From positions 1 through 13,057 of the forward strand of contig RBNI01005070.1 of assembly GCA_003990745.1 (NCBI GenBank): a DNA stretch of 13,057 nucleotides, given 5' to 3'. The number at the start of each line of letters is the position of its first letter. Within the stretch, counting starts at the first letter, position 1. Under the pieces are notes generated by a model. The model had not been told where the DNA came from. It saw only the letters and a list, made by a program, of their open reading frames with translations, and did no database searches. Of the stretch, positions 1-9,217 are shown piece by piece. The position numbers were made by a program, and so were the translations under genes. Source of the stretch: Jimgerdemannia flammicorona (Eukaryota > Mucoromycota > Endogonomycetes > Endogonales > Endogonaceae).

Positions 1-9
1 TTTTTTCAG

Positions 10-506
10 TCGACGGCCCGATCCTACGCGTCCCGCCGACCCGCCCGCGTACCCGCAGCATGAGCTCGGGCGGCACGCACTCGTCCTCTCAAGCGCTACT
101 CTCACCCTCCCCACGTTCGCGTTCTCCCTCATCCACGCCGCCGGCCTCGCCTACCAGCACGACCTCGACGACGTCTCCGCCGCGCTCACCGCGGCCCATC
201 CCGCTTCTTTCGTCGCACACTCGCTCCACGTCCATGCAATCATTCGCCGAGGTCGCAGTCGCAGCGGAGCAGCCCGTCTTGCCATCGCCCAGATTGGCGT
301 GCTGCGTGTCTGTGGGGGAGACGGTCGGGACTGGGAGAGCTAGGAAGGGGAGTAAGGCGTCTGTTGTGACAGTGTTGAGAAATGCGACGAGTTCGCCTAC
401 GTTGAGGGGCGGAGGGATGGGAATGCCGGTGGTCGGTGGGGAGAAGAGGGGGGGGAAGGAAAAAGAGGAAGAGGCGTTTGAGGGCGTTAAGGAGCCGGAG
501 CCGTGA
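10..506 (+). CDS. 3' end of an unrecognised gene, cut by the left edge
   Basis: The window opens with a T-run followed by CAG, which resembles a splice acceptor, so coding sequence probably resumes at base 10. Two plus-strand frames compete. The frame read from base 11 runs to TAG at 341-343; between about 75 and 240 it uses mostly C- or G-ending codons and gives a mixed, globular-looking protein. The frame read from base 12 stays open to TGA at 504-506; its first half is Ser/Pro/Thr-rich low complexity, while its second half (about 290-506) has strongly G-ending codons and a Gly/Lys/Glu-rich, charged tail. A switch between them would need an intron of length 3n+1, but I see no canonical donor such as GTAAGT or GTGAGT. 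I do not recognise a domain in either frame. The long minus-strand frame across 89-850 looks like a shadow. I am fairly confident that this is exonic, but not of the exact protein. Confidence 0.42.
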
Positions 507-1531
507 GGAGGGAGGAGGGTGCGGAGAGCATAGTGTTGCCGCGTGGTTATCCTCATTGATATCATCGGGTTGCTAAGGAGGTTGCGTTGCCGTTGGCAAC
601 GAAGAAGTTTAGTGTTGTTGCACGACGGTCGAAGTTGATCCTTACGGCCTTCTCTCTTAACTTCCCCGCATAATATTCTCTCATACCCACATTCGCAGTG
701 CTTTGCGGGGGGTTTTTTTTTTTTTTTTCCTCGTTTGCAGCGTACACGCTTGCTATTCAGATCTATCACGAAATTTCTTGCATCTTCATGTACATTCCCG
801 TCTTCATTTGGCCTTGTCGTTTGCTTCTCTGGCTGATCTGTATATCTCATAAACTTACTACCTCTCGTACATCTCCCATTCTACCTTGTCGATCTGCCCC
901 AACATTCTTGCTTCTCGTATCTCGTGGGTAACCATCATCTTTAATTCCCAATCCACCAAGCTATCCTTGGTAAAAATGCGAAATTTTATTCTTCTGTGTT
1001 TATGTTGAATTGAGAATTCGTCCGGGAAAGGGGATGCAAGTTTGCAGACCCACAGGGTCGGTAGGACGTCCTGAAATAGATTTATTCGCCTGAAACGGAT
1101 GCATTTTATGGTATGCGCACAAGGTTTATTATTGCTGGACCAAAATGTTGAAAATGGCGTATTTACGTAAGACCTTCATGAACATGTGTTTCATTACCGC
1201 TGGCCATCTCGCCATTCACACCCCCTGCCCCTCGACAAGGCGCCGCTTCTCAGAGAATGTCTGCATCGAATCGTGCTTTCGTTAATATGTGCTCCACAAG
1301 CCCCACCGCGCGGTGGTCACGGAAATTAATTCATGGCGTACAGGCTTTTGTTGAACCCTTGGTCGGTTGGATTTTCCGGTGCTTGTATGGGCTGTTTGTG
1401 GCGGAATCCAACTTGGCTTGGTGCGTAAAAATTCGTGGTGGATCATGACCCACTTTCTGGATGGTGGTGTTCGGCGACTAACCACTTTGGTCCCAGCAAA
1501 AATGGGCTTACAAATCGACGCTAAAACCTGT

Positions 1532-1570
1532 CCCCCCCCCCTTTTTTTATAAAATAAATAAATAAAAAAA
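1532..1570 (+). repeat. Low-complexity C10-T7 run followed by AAAT repeats
   Basis: Ten C and seven T are followed by an A/T-rich stretch built from AAAT-like units and a short A run. This is simple-sequence DNA with no coding potential. It interrupts the long minus-strand open frame that covers 1282-1737 and gives it an unnatural composition. Confidence 0.8.
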
Positions 1571-2011
1571 CTTTCTACATCCACGCTCCCTGGAGTGCTA
1601 AAATCAGCAAAGACGTTCGTCACACTGTAAAGCCAAGCAAAACAATTGTGTGAAGAGGACAATGCGTGCATGTGTGGAAGGCACAAAATCGCATACAGTG
1701 ATCGAGCATTGCATTGTTTACTCAAACGGCATCGCAACTACGACATAAGACCTTCTAAATTCTACTCGGCCAGTGTGGGTGTTTCTTGCGACCCAACGTA
1801 TATAATTATAGAGTGACAATTTGTATTACATGGCTCGGTGTGAGCTCTTCACACCCGTTACTTATCCCGACGGTGCGAAAGTATGGGACCTCGCTAATTT
1901 CAGAGGATCGGGGTATTTTTTTCGATTCTCATTGGTCTTTGTGAGCAGTCTAGAACCAAATGATATTGCGGCACTTGGTATATCACGAAGGCCTTGTCAA
2001 ATGGGCCTAAA

Positions 2012-2013
<2 letters not shown>

Positions 2014-2064
<51 letters not shown>
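2014..2064 (+). repeat. Poly(A) tract of 51 bases
   Basis: This is an uninterrupted run of 51 A, the longest homopolymer in the window. It could be a replication-slippage tract or the tail of an old retroposed copy. I found no clear flanking target-site duplication and no tRNA-derived promoter boxes in the 200 bases upstream, so a SINE or LINE origin is not shown. Homopolymers this long are often mis-sized in assemblies. Confidence 0.9.
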
Positions 2065-2066
<2 letters not shown>

Positions 2067-3007
2067 TGCATTGCAGTACGGGAAAAATCATAAATACAAA
2101 TGATCACAGATCGATTTCGACATGGTAGATGTGGAGATCCCAATAATCTATAGTAACTCCCTGAAAGACGCTTGGTTTTTGGGAAAAGGAGTTTTCGACC
2201 AAACAATGGGTAAGATTGTGATGTATGCCACCGGCATCCTGCTTATCCCATTCAAATCAGGTTCATTTCCAAATGATAGATATCTGAAATGTCTACTCAT
2301 TGTCTGGCGCGTGGTTTTTGCCGTCAATGTCATTTTTGTAATGACACCACTATGTATATAGCATCTTTCGATTTGAAGATATTGGTAGACGGAAGTATGC
2401 ATTGAAAGAGATTCATGTCAGTATGGCTCACAAGTGAGCTGATTGCTTTCATTGTATCCTAAGACTGTTCCTAATGCATAACCCATATGGGATGTTCGCA
2501 ATTAAAAAGGGACTTATTGGTGTTATAATACTCCAAAGTCTCTTTTTAATTGCCTCGACCTCACATAATGCTCAAAGATCCATTGCCGATACAATTATAA
2601 TGCCTGTGATTGGACTCTCCCCCAACTCCTTGGCATGGAGTGCGCGAATGGAGGGACCTTGGGAGAGGTGTGGAACGGTGGTGGCAAGATTGTGAGACAA
2701 GATTTCATTTTTTTTTTTTTACAGAAACATGCGGGTCGTTGTGGTGATGTTGCAAAAAGTAGAGGGGGTACGCGTAGGGTTGTGGTTCTAGTAGCGGAGA
2801 TTGTGGTTTGATTTGATAAATGGATCTAGTGCCAAGCAATGATGAACTTCTCTTTCTTTATAAATAGTCTCTATAGATATTTGTTAGTCATCTACTCTGT
2901 ACGATATTTGAATTTGTTGATTTTGCATTACATTTTAATACAGATTAGATTGTTGCATTTAGCTGGTTGTTGCTTAAATTAGATTATATATATATTAAAT
3001 GAGCTCA

Positions 3008-3024
3008 TAGGTTAAATTAACCTA
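3008..3024. repeat. 17-base palindrome in AT-rich DNA
   Basis: Two perfect 8-base arms, TAGGTTAA and TTAACCTA, flank a single A. The element lies just after an AT-dinucleotide stretch. It could bind a dimeric DNA-binding protein, but one short palindrome in AT-rich DNA may be chance. Confidence 0.5.
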
Positions 3025-3563
3025 CACGTTTGACTCAGGTCGATAAATAGGTTGAAAGTTGGAACAAAACCTGCATACTGCAGAATTTAAGAGAGTCCGT
3101 CCGTCCGCTCGACTTGATTCCGGCCTCCGGTCAAGGCTTACTCATGGCTGAAGCCAATTACGGTGCCTTTTTTACATGTAAAGTAAAATATGAGGCGATA
3201 GCTCCTTCCAGGGCAGGGAAGGTTGTTGGTCTGGAATTTAATGGAGTGTTTATTCCAAACCTAATTTGTTCGGAATGACGTAAGGCAAACGAATTGTAGT
3301 TCAGGGGTTTTGAAACATGCACAATATGACGTAGGCTATTTAGCAACAAGGTCGGAATTTATGTCACGTTTTACTGCGACTCACATTTCCAACCTTCCTC
3401 GCTATTATTAACTCCACCGCTCGCCGCTGATGGAATCCCCACCCCGGCCGAACTTGCGCCACGTAAGGCCCTCCTGTAGACATACATGCTCTTTTATGGA
3501 TTCAGCGGGGAGGGAGGCAAGAAGACAAAGTATTCCAGTTATTATCCGCATGAGATAAGTTGA

Positions 3564-3893
3564 AGGCCAAGGGAGGTCGAGGTTGTTGGTACATACAACA
3601 CGGCGGAGCACTTGCTCCCACTGAAAAGGGCGGTCCCAGTACAGTTCCAGGTTACCAAAACTCCGTCCGATTGTGTTGCACATGTTCCCCACATGGAGTA
3701 CACCGATCCTTTCAAGAAAATCTACACCCTCCGCTACAATACAACTGGCCAGCTCCCCTCACCGCTCCTCTCCGCCTCGACAGTCATTCCATATCCACGC
3801 GGTACTCCCCCGCATACTCCCTGGTGCCGAATCTCGCAACATGACGTGGGACATGCGACAGAAGCGGTATCCTACCACGATATCTGTTAACTT
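3564..3893 (+). pseudogene. Possible coding fragment of unknown origin
   Basis: After TGA at 3561-3563 a plus-strand frame stays open for about 110 codons to TAA near 3888-3893. Its middle part (about 3636-3780) uses many C-ending codons such as TTC, TAC, ACC, CTC and CGC, and it reads as a mixed-composition protein with pieces such as EVVGTYNTAEHLL and MEYTDPFKKIYTLRYN. It has no ATG near its beginning; the first in-frame Met is internal. I could not find convincing splice sites joining it to other exons. A minus-strand frame at 3408-3692 begins with ATG and overlaps its first half, so the coding strand is itself unsure. It could be an exon of an unresolved gene, a relic or chance. I do not recognise the family. 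Confidence 0.22.
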
Positions 3894-4872
3894 CAGAGCG
3901 AGGAGGTGCGACCGAAGCTAGCAGAAGATCCTATTCTCAACGCGGAGTGGAGGTGTGAGATCTTGTTAAGCTTGGGTTGTAGGCGATGAACTCCGCACTT
4001 ATGTCGTGAATTTCTAAGTGAAGCCTCGTGATTAAAGTGATTACGTGGTAATACCCGTGGTCGTTGAGCTTTGCCGGCGGTCCGAGAAAAATGGTTGCAA
4101 TGGGTTGTGCGGTGTGAAAAGTTTGATGGAATCAACGGATCAGATCAAGTCTCCAGAGAAAAAAATTTCCGCTAGTCCAAATTCACTCTCCCATGGCTTG
4201 GGAAAGCGTCGTGAAATTATAATCGCTCTGGAATTCTATCTTGGGAAGGGATCGCAAATAAAAAAAGTATGTTAGACATGAGCGAATGCACGGCGTATAT
4301 TCGGCAGGAATTATATCCAGATCAACATGATAAATGTGTAGCGAAAGTCGTGTTATTGGCAAAAGGGAAAATTTCATAGGTGAAAAAAAAAAAAAATAAT
4401 AATAATCATCCCGATTTACATTGTTTCGGGTTTGGAAAGAGCTTGTCCTCTTGGAAGCGAGGGTTACAATGCAAACACATACCCATGTCCTTTATGCTTC
4501 ATCTTTTTTGTTGGCTTTTTCGGGGCGCTCGCTCTTCTGGACTGTTGCACAGTGTGCATAAATCAATATAGGATATGGGCCATCAAAACCCTCGCAACTG
4601 AATTCGACGGGGGTCATGCGCGACGTCATTCGGTGAATAATGCAATGTATCTAGAAAGCTCCGAGGGTTTCGCCGCATTAGAAAGCGATATGGCTACATG
4701 GTTTAAAAACAAAGTTCGTATTATGATGCTGCAAGTGTGGGCTGTCACAAACAGACAAGGATTGGGGGGTTTTACACACCAAGCGTCTCCGACACTTGAC
4801 GCTGCAGCCGGTTGGCATCCTACACGGCGAGCTGGCTGCGACACAGACGTCACCGCAAAAGGCAATTTGTGA
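3894..4872. other. Intergenic region upstream of the exonuclease-like gene
   Basis: No supportable gene is visible. A 146-codon plus-strand open frame covers 4432-4872, but it starts at TTG, its first in-frame ATG is far inside, and I recognise no domain in it. A 14-base A run with AAT repeats lies at 4383-4408. The last part becomes richer in G and C approaching the next gene and contains two GACGTCA-type sequences, near 4622 and 4846, which resemble CRE/ATF sites. Confidence 0.5.
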
Positions 4873-5001
4873 GTGAAAGGCAGTCACGGGGGCCTTTTTC
4901 CTACCATTTGCCGAGAGTCACTTAGTCGTCTCTCTCCTTTTCACTACGGGCCGCACTATCAGCAACCCTTCTCTCTCTTCTGCTCCACATACAAAAAAAT
5001 C
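4873..5001 (+). promoter_or_regulatory. Likely promoter and 5' leader of the exonuclease-like gene
   Basis: The 129 bases before the ATG at 5002 are pyrimidine-rich on the plus strand, with several CTCTCT and TTCTCTC tracts. This composition is common in fungal core promoters and leaders. The immediate start context is an A-run followed by TC and ATG, with A at -3 relative to the weak TC pair not conserved. No clear TATA box is seen. The transcription start cannot be placed from sequence alone. Confidence 0.35.
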
Positions 5002-6165
5002 ATGACGCGAAACCAGGACCAGGACGCCTACCAGGAACTCATCGAGACCTTCCTTATCCAAGCCGAGAGGCTGGCCGGTATCCTCGCCGCGACGATGGCA
5101 AACACCCTTTCCATGACGTGAGTTCCCTACCCCATAGTAGTCTTGTCCAGTAACGCACCAAACAATCCCTCGCTCTACACCCCCCTTATCCCCCCCCACC
5201 CTCCTTCCCCTCTCCTTCTCCTCCTCCCCCCCTCTCCCAATTCACACAGTCAACTCGCGACGGACTACAACCGTCAGTACGGTCCGGGGTGCTGGCGCAG
5301 CGCCCAGACCTGTCTCACCTTTCAAACCTTCCTTGAACTTTTCCCGCGCACCTTCCACCTACTCCCGCCGACCGGACCCATCACTCCGACCATTCCACAA
5401 TCGTACCACGCCTTCGCGGACAGCACACTCCCACCATTAACCGTCACACTTACACAACCACGGATTCCTCGCGCCCACGACACCAAGAAAGAGGTCCGCA
5501 ATCATTACCTCACGCACGTCCTCTCCGCACCCTCTGCCGACTCTTCCTCCGCCACCGTTCCCGTCCAGGCCCACGATGTTGAGGCAAAACTCACCTCCAC
5601 TCAACTCCTCCGGGCTTGTCTCCCAACGACATTCCACCTCTTCTACACCCGTTCAGCTGCCGAGGCCGACCGGTTCGTCGCAAGGAACCTTGATCCCCAC
5701 GAGGCCGGGTTCGCGCTCTCCATTGGCTCCACCGGAAAGGTCGCGCTCATTGCGCTGGTGACGGCGAAAGCAGGGCTCTTATTCCATGTACATCACTCGA
5801 GAGAAGGGTGTGGGCAGGTGCTAAGGCGCGTGCTTGAGGATCCAGAGATCAAAAAGGCAGGATTCGATGGGAAAGCTGAGGCGAAGAGATTAGAAGCAAT
5901 TGGGGTCGACTGTGAAGGAGTTGTGGACGTGTCGAGGTTGGCGTTGCAAAATGGGCATCGGCGGTTGTTTGTCGCTGAGAGGAAAGTTGGGATGAGAGAA
6001 GTGGTGGGTATCTACCATTCGTGCTTTTAATCTATTTTAATGGCTCCGTAATTTTATTTTCTATTTTTGGTTTTGGTGGAGTAATTATATTTTCCCAAAT
6101 GCGTTTGAGTGATTGAATCACCGCCCCCTCAATTTCACCAAATCTTTTGTTTTCATCATGTAACT

Positions 6166-6203
<38 letters not shown>

Positions 6204-6772
6204 TCTCTCCTCCAGGTCGCCTGTTACTTGAACCTCAAGGTCGAGAAACGGCAAGTGCGTAGCCCGTGGGACGCGTCTGAGCTCTCGGAGGCCCAGCGGG
6301 TCATGGCCGCTACCGATGCATGGCTAAGCCTGAAATGCTATCAGGTGGATATCTCATTTTATTTGTTTAATTTTGAAAGGGGGATATGGAGTAACTGTTA
6401 GGTGTAAGTACGGCAGGCAAGTCGCGGAGGTAGGATGTGGGAGGTGGGAGGGAGTATGACGAGGAGCAAATGACCGTTTTACCTACTGCTTCCTAATATT
6501 TCCTACGCCAGGTAATCTACCACACGCGTCACCGCCTGCCCTCCCACCAAACCGCACACCGGATTCCTCTACATCTGACCTCAAATATGCCCTCTGGTCT
6601 GACAACGCGACGAGAGTGCGCTGTGTCATGCGCTGCCGAGTTCGGGTACCAGCTGGTTGGCGAGACACCTCTGGGAGACGATGCTGTCAGGCTGGTGTTC
6701 GAGCAGGACAAGGGCCGCGAGCGTGTCGACGAGGAGTTGCTGGTCGCTGAGTGTGATGAGTGGGACGTGTGA
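5002..6772 (+). CDS. WRN/RNase D-like 3'-5' exonuclease-fold protein, probably inactive
   Basis: Four exons (5002-5117, 5250-6003, 6216-6344, 6512-6772) join in frame to give 1260 bases and 419 residues. Residues 1-169 are unrecognised. Residues about 170-335 match the DEDD exonuclease domain (DNA_pol_A_exo1 type, as in WRN): KVALIAL at 202-208, LFHV at 216-219, the KKAGFDGKAEAKRL segment near 240-252, SPWD at 306-309 and AATDAW near 321-326. The catalytic positions are mostly lost. Exo I Asp and Glu are Ala194 and Ser196, the exo II Asp is Glu249, and the exo III Tyr is Met320; only Asp324 remains. The family normally removes nucleotides from DNA or RNA 3' ends; this copy more likely binds nucleic acid or a partner without cleaving. 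The C-terminal 86 residues, acidic at the end, are unrecognised. The start is the first in-frame ATG. The exact end of exon 2 is uncertain, with donors at 6001 or 6004 both in phase. Confidence 0.8.
5118..5249 (+). other. Intron 1 of the exonuclease-like gene
   Basis: The donor is GTGAGT and the acceptor is CACACAG, giving 132 bases in phase 2. The intron is very C-rich, with long CCCCC and CTCCTC stretches. It stays open in the exon 2 frame, so a naive open frame from 5143 begins inside it. Removing it restores a continuous protein across Thr39. Confidence 0.8.
6004..6215 (+). other. Intron 2 of the exonuclease-like gene, with a T32 tract
   Basis: The donor is GTGGGT (or GTGGTG at 6001) and the acceptor is CTCCTCCAG, giving 212 bases in phase 0. 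Without removal the protein would stop at TAA 6028-6030 and lose exo motif III. A 32-base T run at 6169-6200 ends 15 bases before the acceptor and forms an extreme polypyrimidine tract. The fit of residues before and after the junction to the exonuclease fold supports the intron. Confidence 0.75.
6345..6511 (+). other. Intron 3 of the exonuclease-like gene
   Basis: The donor GTGGAT is weak and the acceptor is CTACGCCAG, giving 167 bases in phase 0. If this intron were retained the frame would end at TAG 6399-6401, shortly after exo motif III. A better donor-like GTAAGT at 6404 lies beyond that stop and cannot be used in this frame. This is the least certain of the three introns. Confidence 0.6.
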
Positions 6773-6902
6773 GTGAGAATGGAATCGGATGGATTGGATA
6801 CATACATACGGTGATAAAAAATACTGGAATTACTTGCGGCCCATGAGTTTCTGGCTCTTCTTTTGCGCTTTGCAACTTACACACAAAAAAAAAAAAAAAA
6901 AA

Positions 6903-7063
6903 GGTGCCTTCTCATGACTATTGTCTCCCCTTGAACCTTTCTCTACATAGTTTGCATAATCCTCTTGGCGCATCTCTGATGCTTGTGTATGGTTGTATAT
7001 ATCGTGTACATAATCCAAAATTTTCGACACATCTACATCACTACCGTATTCGTGATTGGGTGG
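6903..7063 (-). pseudogene. Possible minus-strand coding relic next to a homopolymer
   Basis: On the minus strand a frame opens after a TAA and reads as polar, normal-looking protein for about 53 codons, including stretches such as NHEYGSDVDVSKILDYV and MRQEDYANYVEKG, before running into the 18-base homopolymer, where it becomes a run of Phe. No ATG starts it; an AATAG acceptor-like site lies near its beginning. The MRQEDYAN part is faintly like the region before the chromodomain-type tail of Ty3/Gypsy integrases, but this resemblance is too short to trust. It may be the remains of a mobile element or gene, or chance. Confidence 0.2.
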
Positions 7064-8451
7064 GGCTATTATGATTTATGAGGCTAGGGAAATTAAAGGA
7101 CCTCCTTTGAAGGGTCGCATTATTATACAAGGATGAACTATTCAGTATAGTCGCATCCAATGCCCCCCCACAATCCGACAACCGTTCCCACCGGCCCCAT
7201 GTCGCCAAGACTACTTAAAAGCAAAATTTTCTGAATAATTTATAAATTAATCAAAACAAACTTATGAATTTGAAACCATGAGCAAATGATTTCCAAGTGA
7301 CTAAAAACAGTATATTATCCCATCAAAGGCTCGAAGAAATTTTTACTCACAGAGCGGTGTCAACAGTTCTGTGACAACAGTTCTGTAACAAGGAACCTCT
7401 AGGTTATAACGCAGAGGCCTGTTGTGGGTAATTCTGCGTTGAGGAAGCGCGTTCTGCAGCCTCTGATTCTTGGGTCTCTATGAGGTGACGCACCATAAAA
7501 TCACGTCACATAATTGCGTATATACTTAAATGTATATAATTATATATGGCGTAGGCACTCAATGGTACTCAATGTACGGTACCAGGATTTTGTGGTGCGC
7601 TTTCCACTCTTTATTCATTAAGAATATGAATTCCAGCAATCGCATCATATGGCCGCGGATTTCGTGCGTGCTGGCTGCAGATTTCGTGCTGCGGGTTATG
7701 TAAAGGCACAAGTTCGGCTTGTGTTCACGCGTAGGTCTCGCTTTTTTTTGTTCGTCATGATGTGTACCCGGGTGTCACGAGATCGGTTACGTGTCGGAAA
7801 GTTTTTTTGCCTCAAGTTCATTGAAATAGATGTTATCAAGCCTTTTCCAACATTCTCGGCAAAGGAAAGCTTGATGGGAGAGCCCGACAGATGGGATCTC
7901 GGCAGATGGGAGCTAACAGATCTACACTATTGCTTCGACATATGACATTAAAAGACCAAGTGACTTCGTCATGTCACCCCACACTGTCTTGGTTAATCAA
8001 ATATTCATATCACAATGTTTGGAACATCGATCATGGACACCGCAGACTATCCCTGAAAGAGTACAGGTAAATATTTACGCGACGATGGCAAGTGCGACCC
8101 TCGCTCTGTCCAACTTCTGCAGGCGACATCGTGACCAACCTCCCACAACGGTTGCTTTTACCTTTTCGACCTACGTCTACCTGCAAGAGGACCAACCCAG
8201 TTGTGACCGGTGATCAAACATTCCCTGTTACACGACCACGGACTTTTTCTATCTTCTGTGACACGGTCGGGTGTCAATTTTCGTCTTAAGAGAAAGGCAG
8301 GGGAGGCAGAACAAGGTTTTTGGTAACTGGAAGCAGTCCTTTTCCCTTTGGTAAATAATAGGACAGCCTATAATTATAAGACATTTGCGCTCTGAATAAC
8401 TTTTGATCGAATCTCTGAATGTAGGATTGCGGACGTCGGGGGCATAGTACC

Positions 8452-8474
8452 TTTTTTTTTAAAAAAAAAAAAAA
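8452..8474. repeat. T9-A14 homopolymer junction
   Basis: Nine T directly followed by fourteen A can fold on itself in single-stranded form, with nine A:T pairs possible. It lies in intergenic DNA followed by an A/G-rich stretch. It may simply be slippage-prone DNA or may disfavour nucleosomes. It is not a bacterial-type terminator in this context. Confidence 0.6.
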
Positions 8475-8950
8475 GAGAAAGAAAAAAGGCGAAGCCATAC
8501 ACCTTAAAGCGACGTAAAGCAGTTATACACTCAATCTAATCATTACGGCCTTGACTTCTCCCATGAGAAAATATGCATACAAAGGAAAAATAAACTTCCA
8601 TGCTGCCTGACAACCTGGGGAGGATTTGCATTGTAGATCCCCAAAAGTCCGCAGTCGATCAATAATCAATACTCGGAACCTTTTTCGTTTAGACGATTTC
8701 GCTTTGGGCCAATGGTGTAGGCCACTGGACCCAGCCCCATTTTGACGTCTGCACACCAGAAGTCGATATCAACAAATAAATAGGTTGGGTTAGACAGAGA
8801 TCAGAATTCAAATTCGCGGATCACGTTAAATACTCCCAAGGCGATTGAGTGCTCATATCCTACGGTATTTCATTTCTGGCGTCTCGTAGCGCAGTGAAGC
8901 GAATTGCCAACTGGTATACGGCTATTGACCCCGACAATATCGCTTACACA

Positions 8951-9059
8951 GTAAGTAGTAATTACTTGTACCTAGTGGCATTCAGTCTCCCTTATGACCA
9001 GCCGCTAAAATCTTCATTTCAATTTTTTTTTCCCTTTTCCCAAACATCTCTTGTAACAG
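8951..9059 (+). other. Probable intron in the 5' leader of the repeat-protein gene
   Basis: A strong donor, GTAAGT, and a strong acceptor, TTGTAACAG, preceded by a long T/C tract (about 9025-9050), delimit 109 bases. Joining the flanks in any frame does not give a long protein: the phase 0 join stops after nine codons. I therefore read it as a leader intron rather than one inside coding sequence. An unspliced open frame covers 8849-9190, but it begins at GTG and resembles no known protein. Confidence 0.45.
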
Positions 9060-9217
9060 GCCAAACCGAGGAATTCGACGAACTGATACCTCGGCACATT
9101 CGAGCTTTCATCGCATCTTTTACAAGGCGAGCATCCAAACCAACACCAATCGTTACCAAGTTTAGCTGCGCGCCCGACAGTTCTCTCTAATAAAATCCTG
9201 CCGAATTATATCATACC

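Larger units (their letters stand above)
507..3560. other. Gene-poor AT-rich intergenic region
   Basis: I find no supportable gene here. Open frames on both strands are short, lack coding-like codon use, or start at non-ATG codons. The region carries homopolymer and low-complexity runs: six G then sixteen T at 707-728, ten C then seven T at 1532-1548 followed by AAAT-type repeats to about 1570, 51 A at 2014-2064, and thirteen T at 2708-2720. Bases 2900-3060 are especially AT-rich. No tRNA B-box, rRNA or transposase motif was visible. Confidence 0.6.
6773..8850. other. Intergenic region between the two recognised genes
   Basis: I see no complete gene. It contains an 18-base A run (6885-6902), an AT-rich stretch around 7520-7550, a 12-base direct repeat with 14-base spacing (7361-7372 and 7375-7386), a repeated CAGATGGGA motif around 7888-7911, and nine T followed directly by fourteen A at 8452-8474. 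A plus-strand frame at 7649-7945 begins with ATG but shows no coding-like composition or known domain. Part of the minus strand near 6903-7063 may be a coding relic, listed separately. Confidence 0.55.

Noticed and set aside
89..850. 253-codon minus-strand open frame
   Set aside because: It overlaps the plus-strand exon at the left edge, has Glu/Gly/Arg-rich shadow composition and crosses a 16-base homopolymer.
1282..1737. 151-codon minus-strand open frame
   Set aside because: It runs through simple-sequence C/T and AAAT DNA, shows no known domain and no codon preference like that of the recognised exons.
2674..2724. T13 followed by ACAG as a splice acceptor of a gene
   Set aside because: No coding-like exon follows it, and no matching upstream exon could be found.
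4432..4872. 146-codon plus-strand open frame with a hydrophobic segment
   Set aside because: It starts at TTG with no early ATG, shows no splice partner, and I recognise no family. It was kept only as a note in the intergenic entry.
7649..7945. 98-codon plus-strand frame beginning with ATG
   Set aside because: Composition is not coding-like, no domain is visible, and a frame of this length can occur by chance in 13 kb.
8452..8474. T9-A14 as a transcription terminator
   Set aside because: It is a simple A/T homopolymer junction in eukaryotic intergenic DNA, not a GC-rich stem followed by T.
8849..9190. 113-codon plus-strand frame treated as a gene
   Set aside because: It begins at GTG right after a stop, and its middle is better read as an intron with a strong donor and acceptor.
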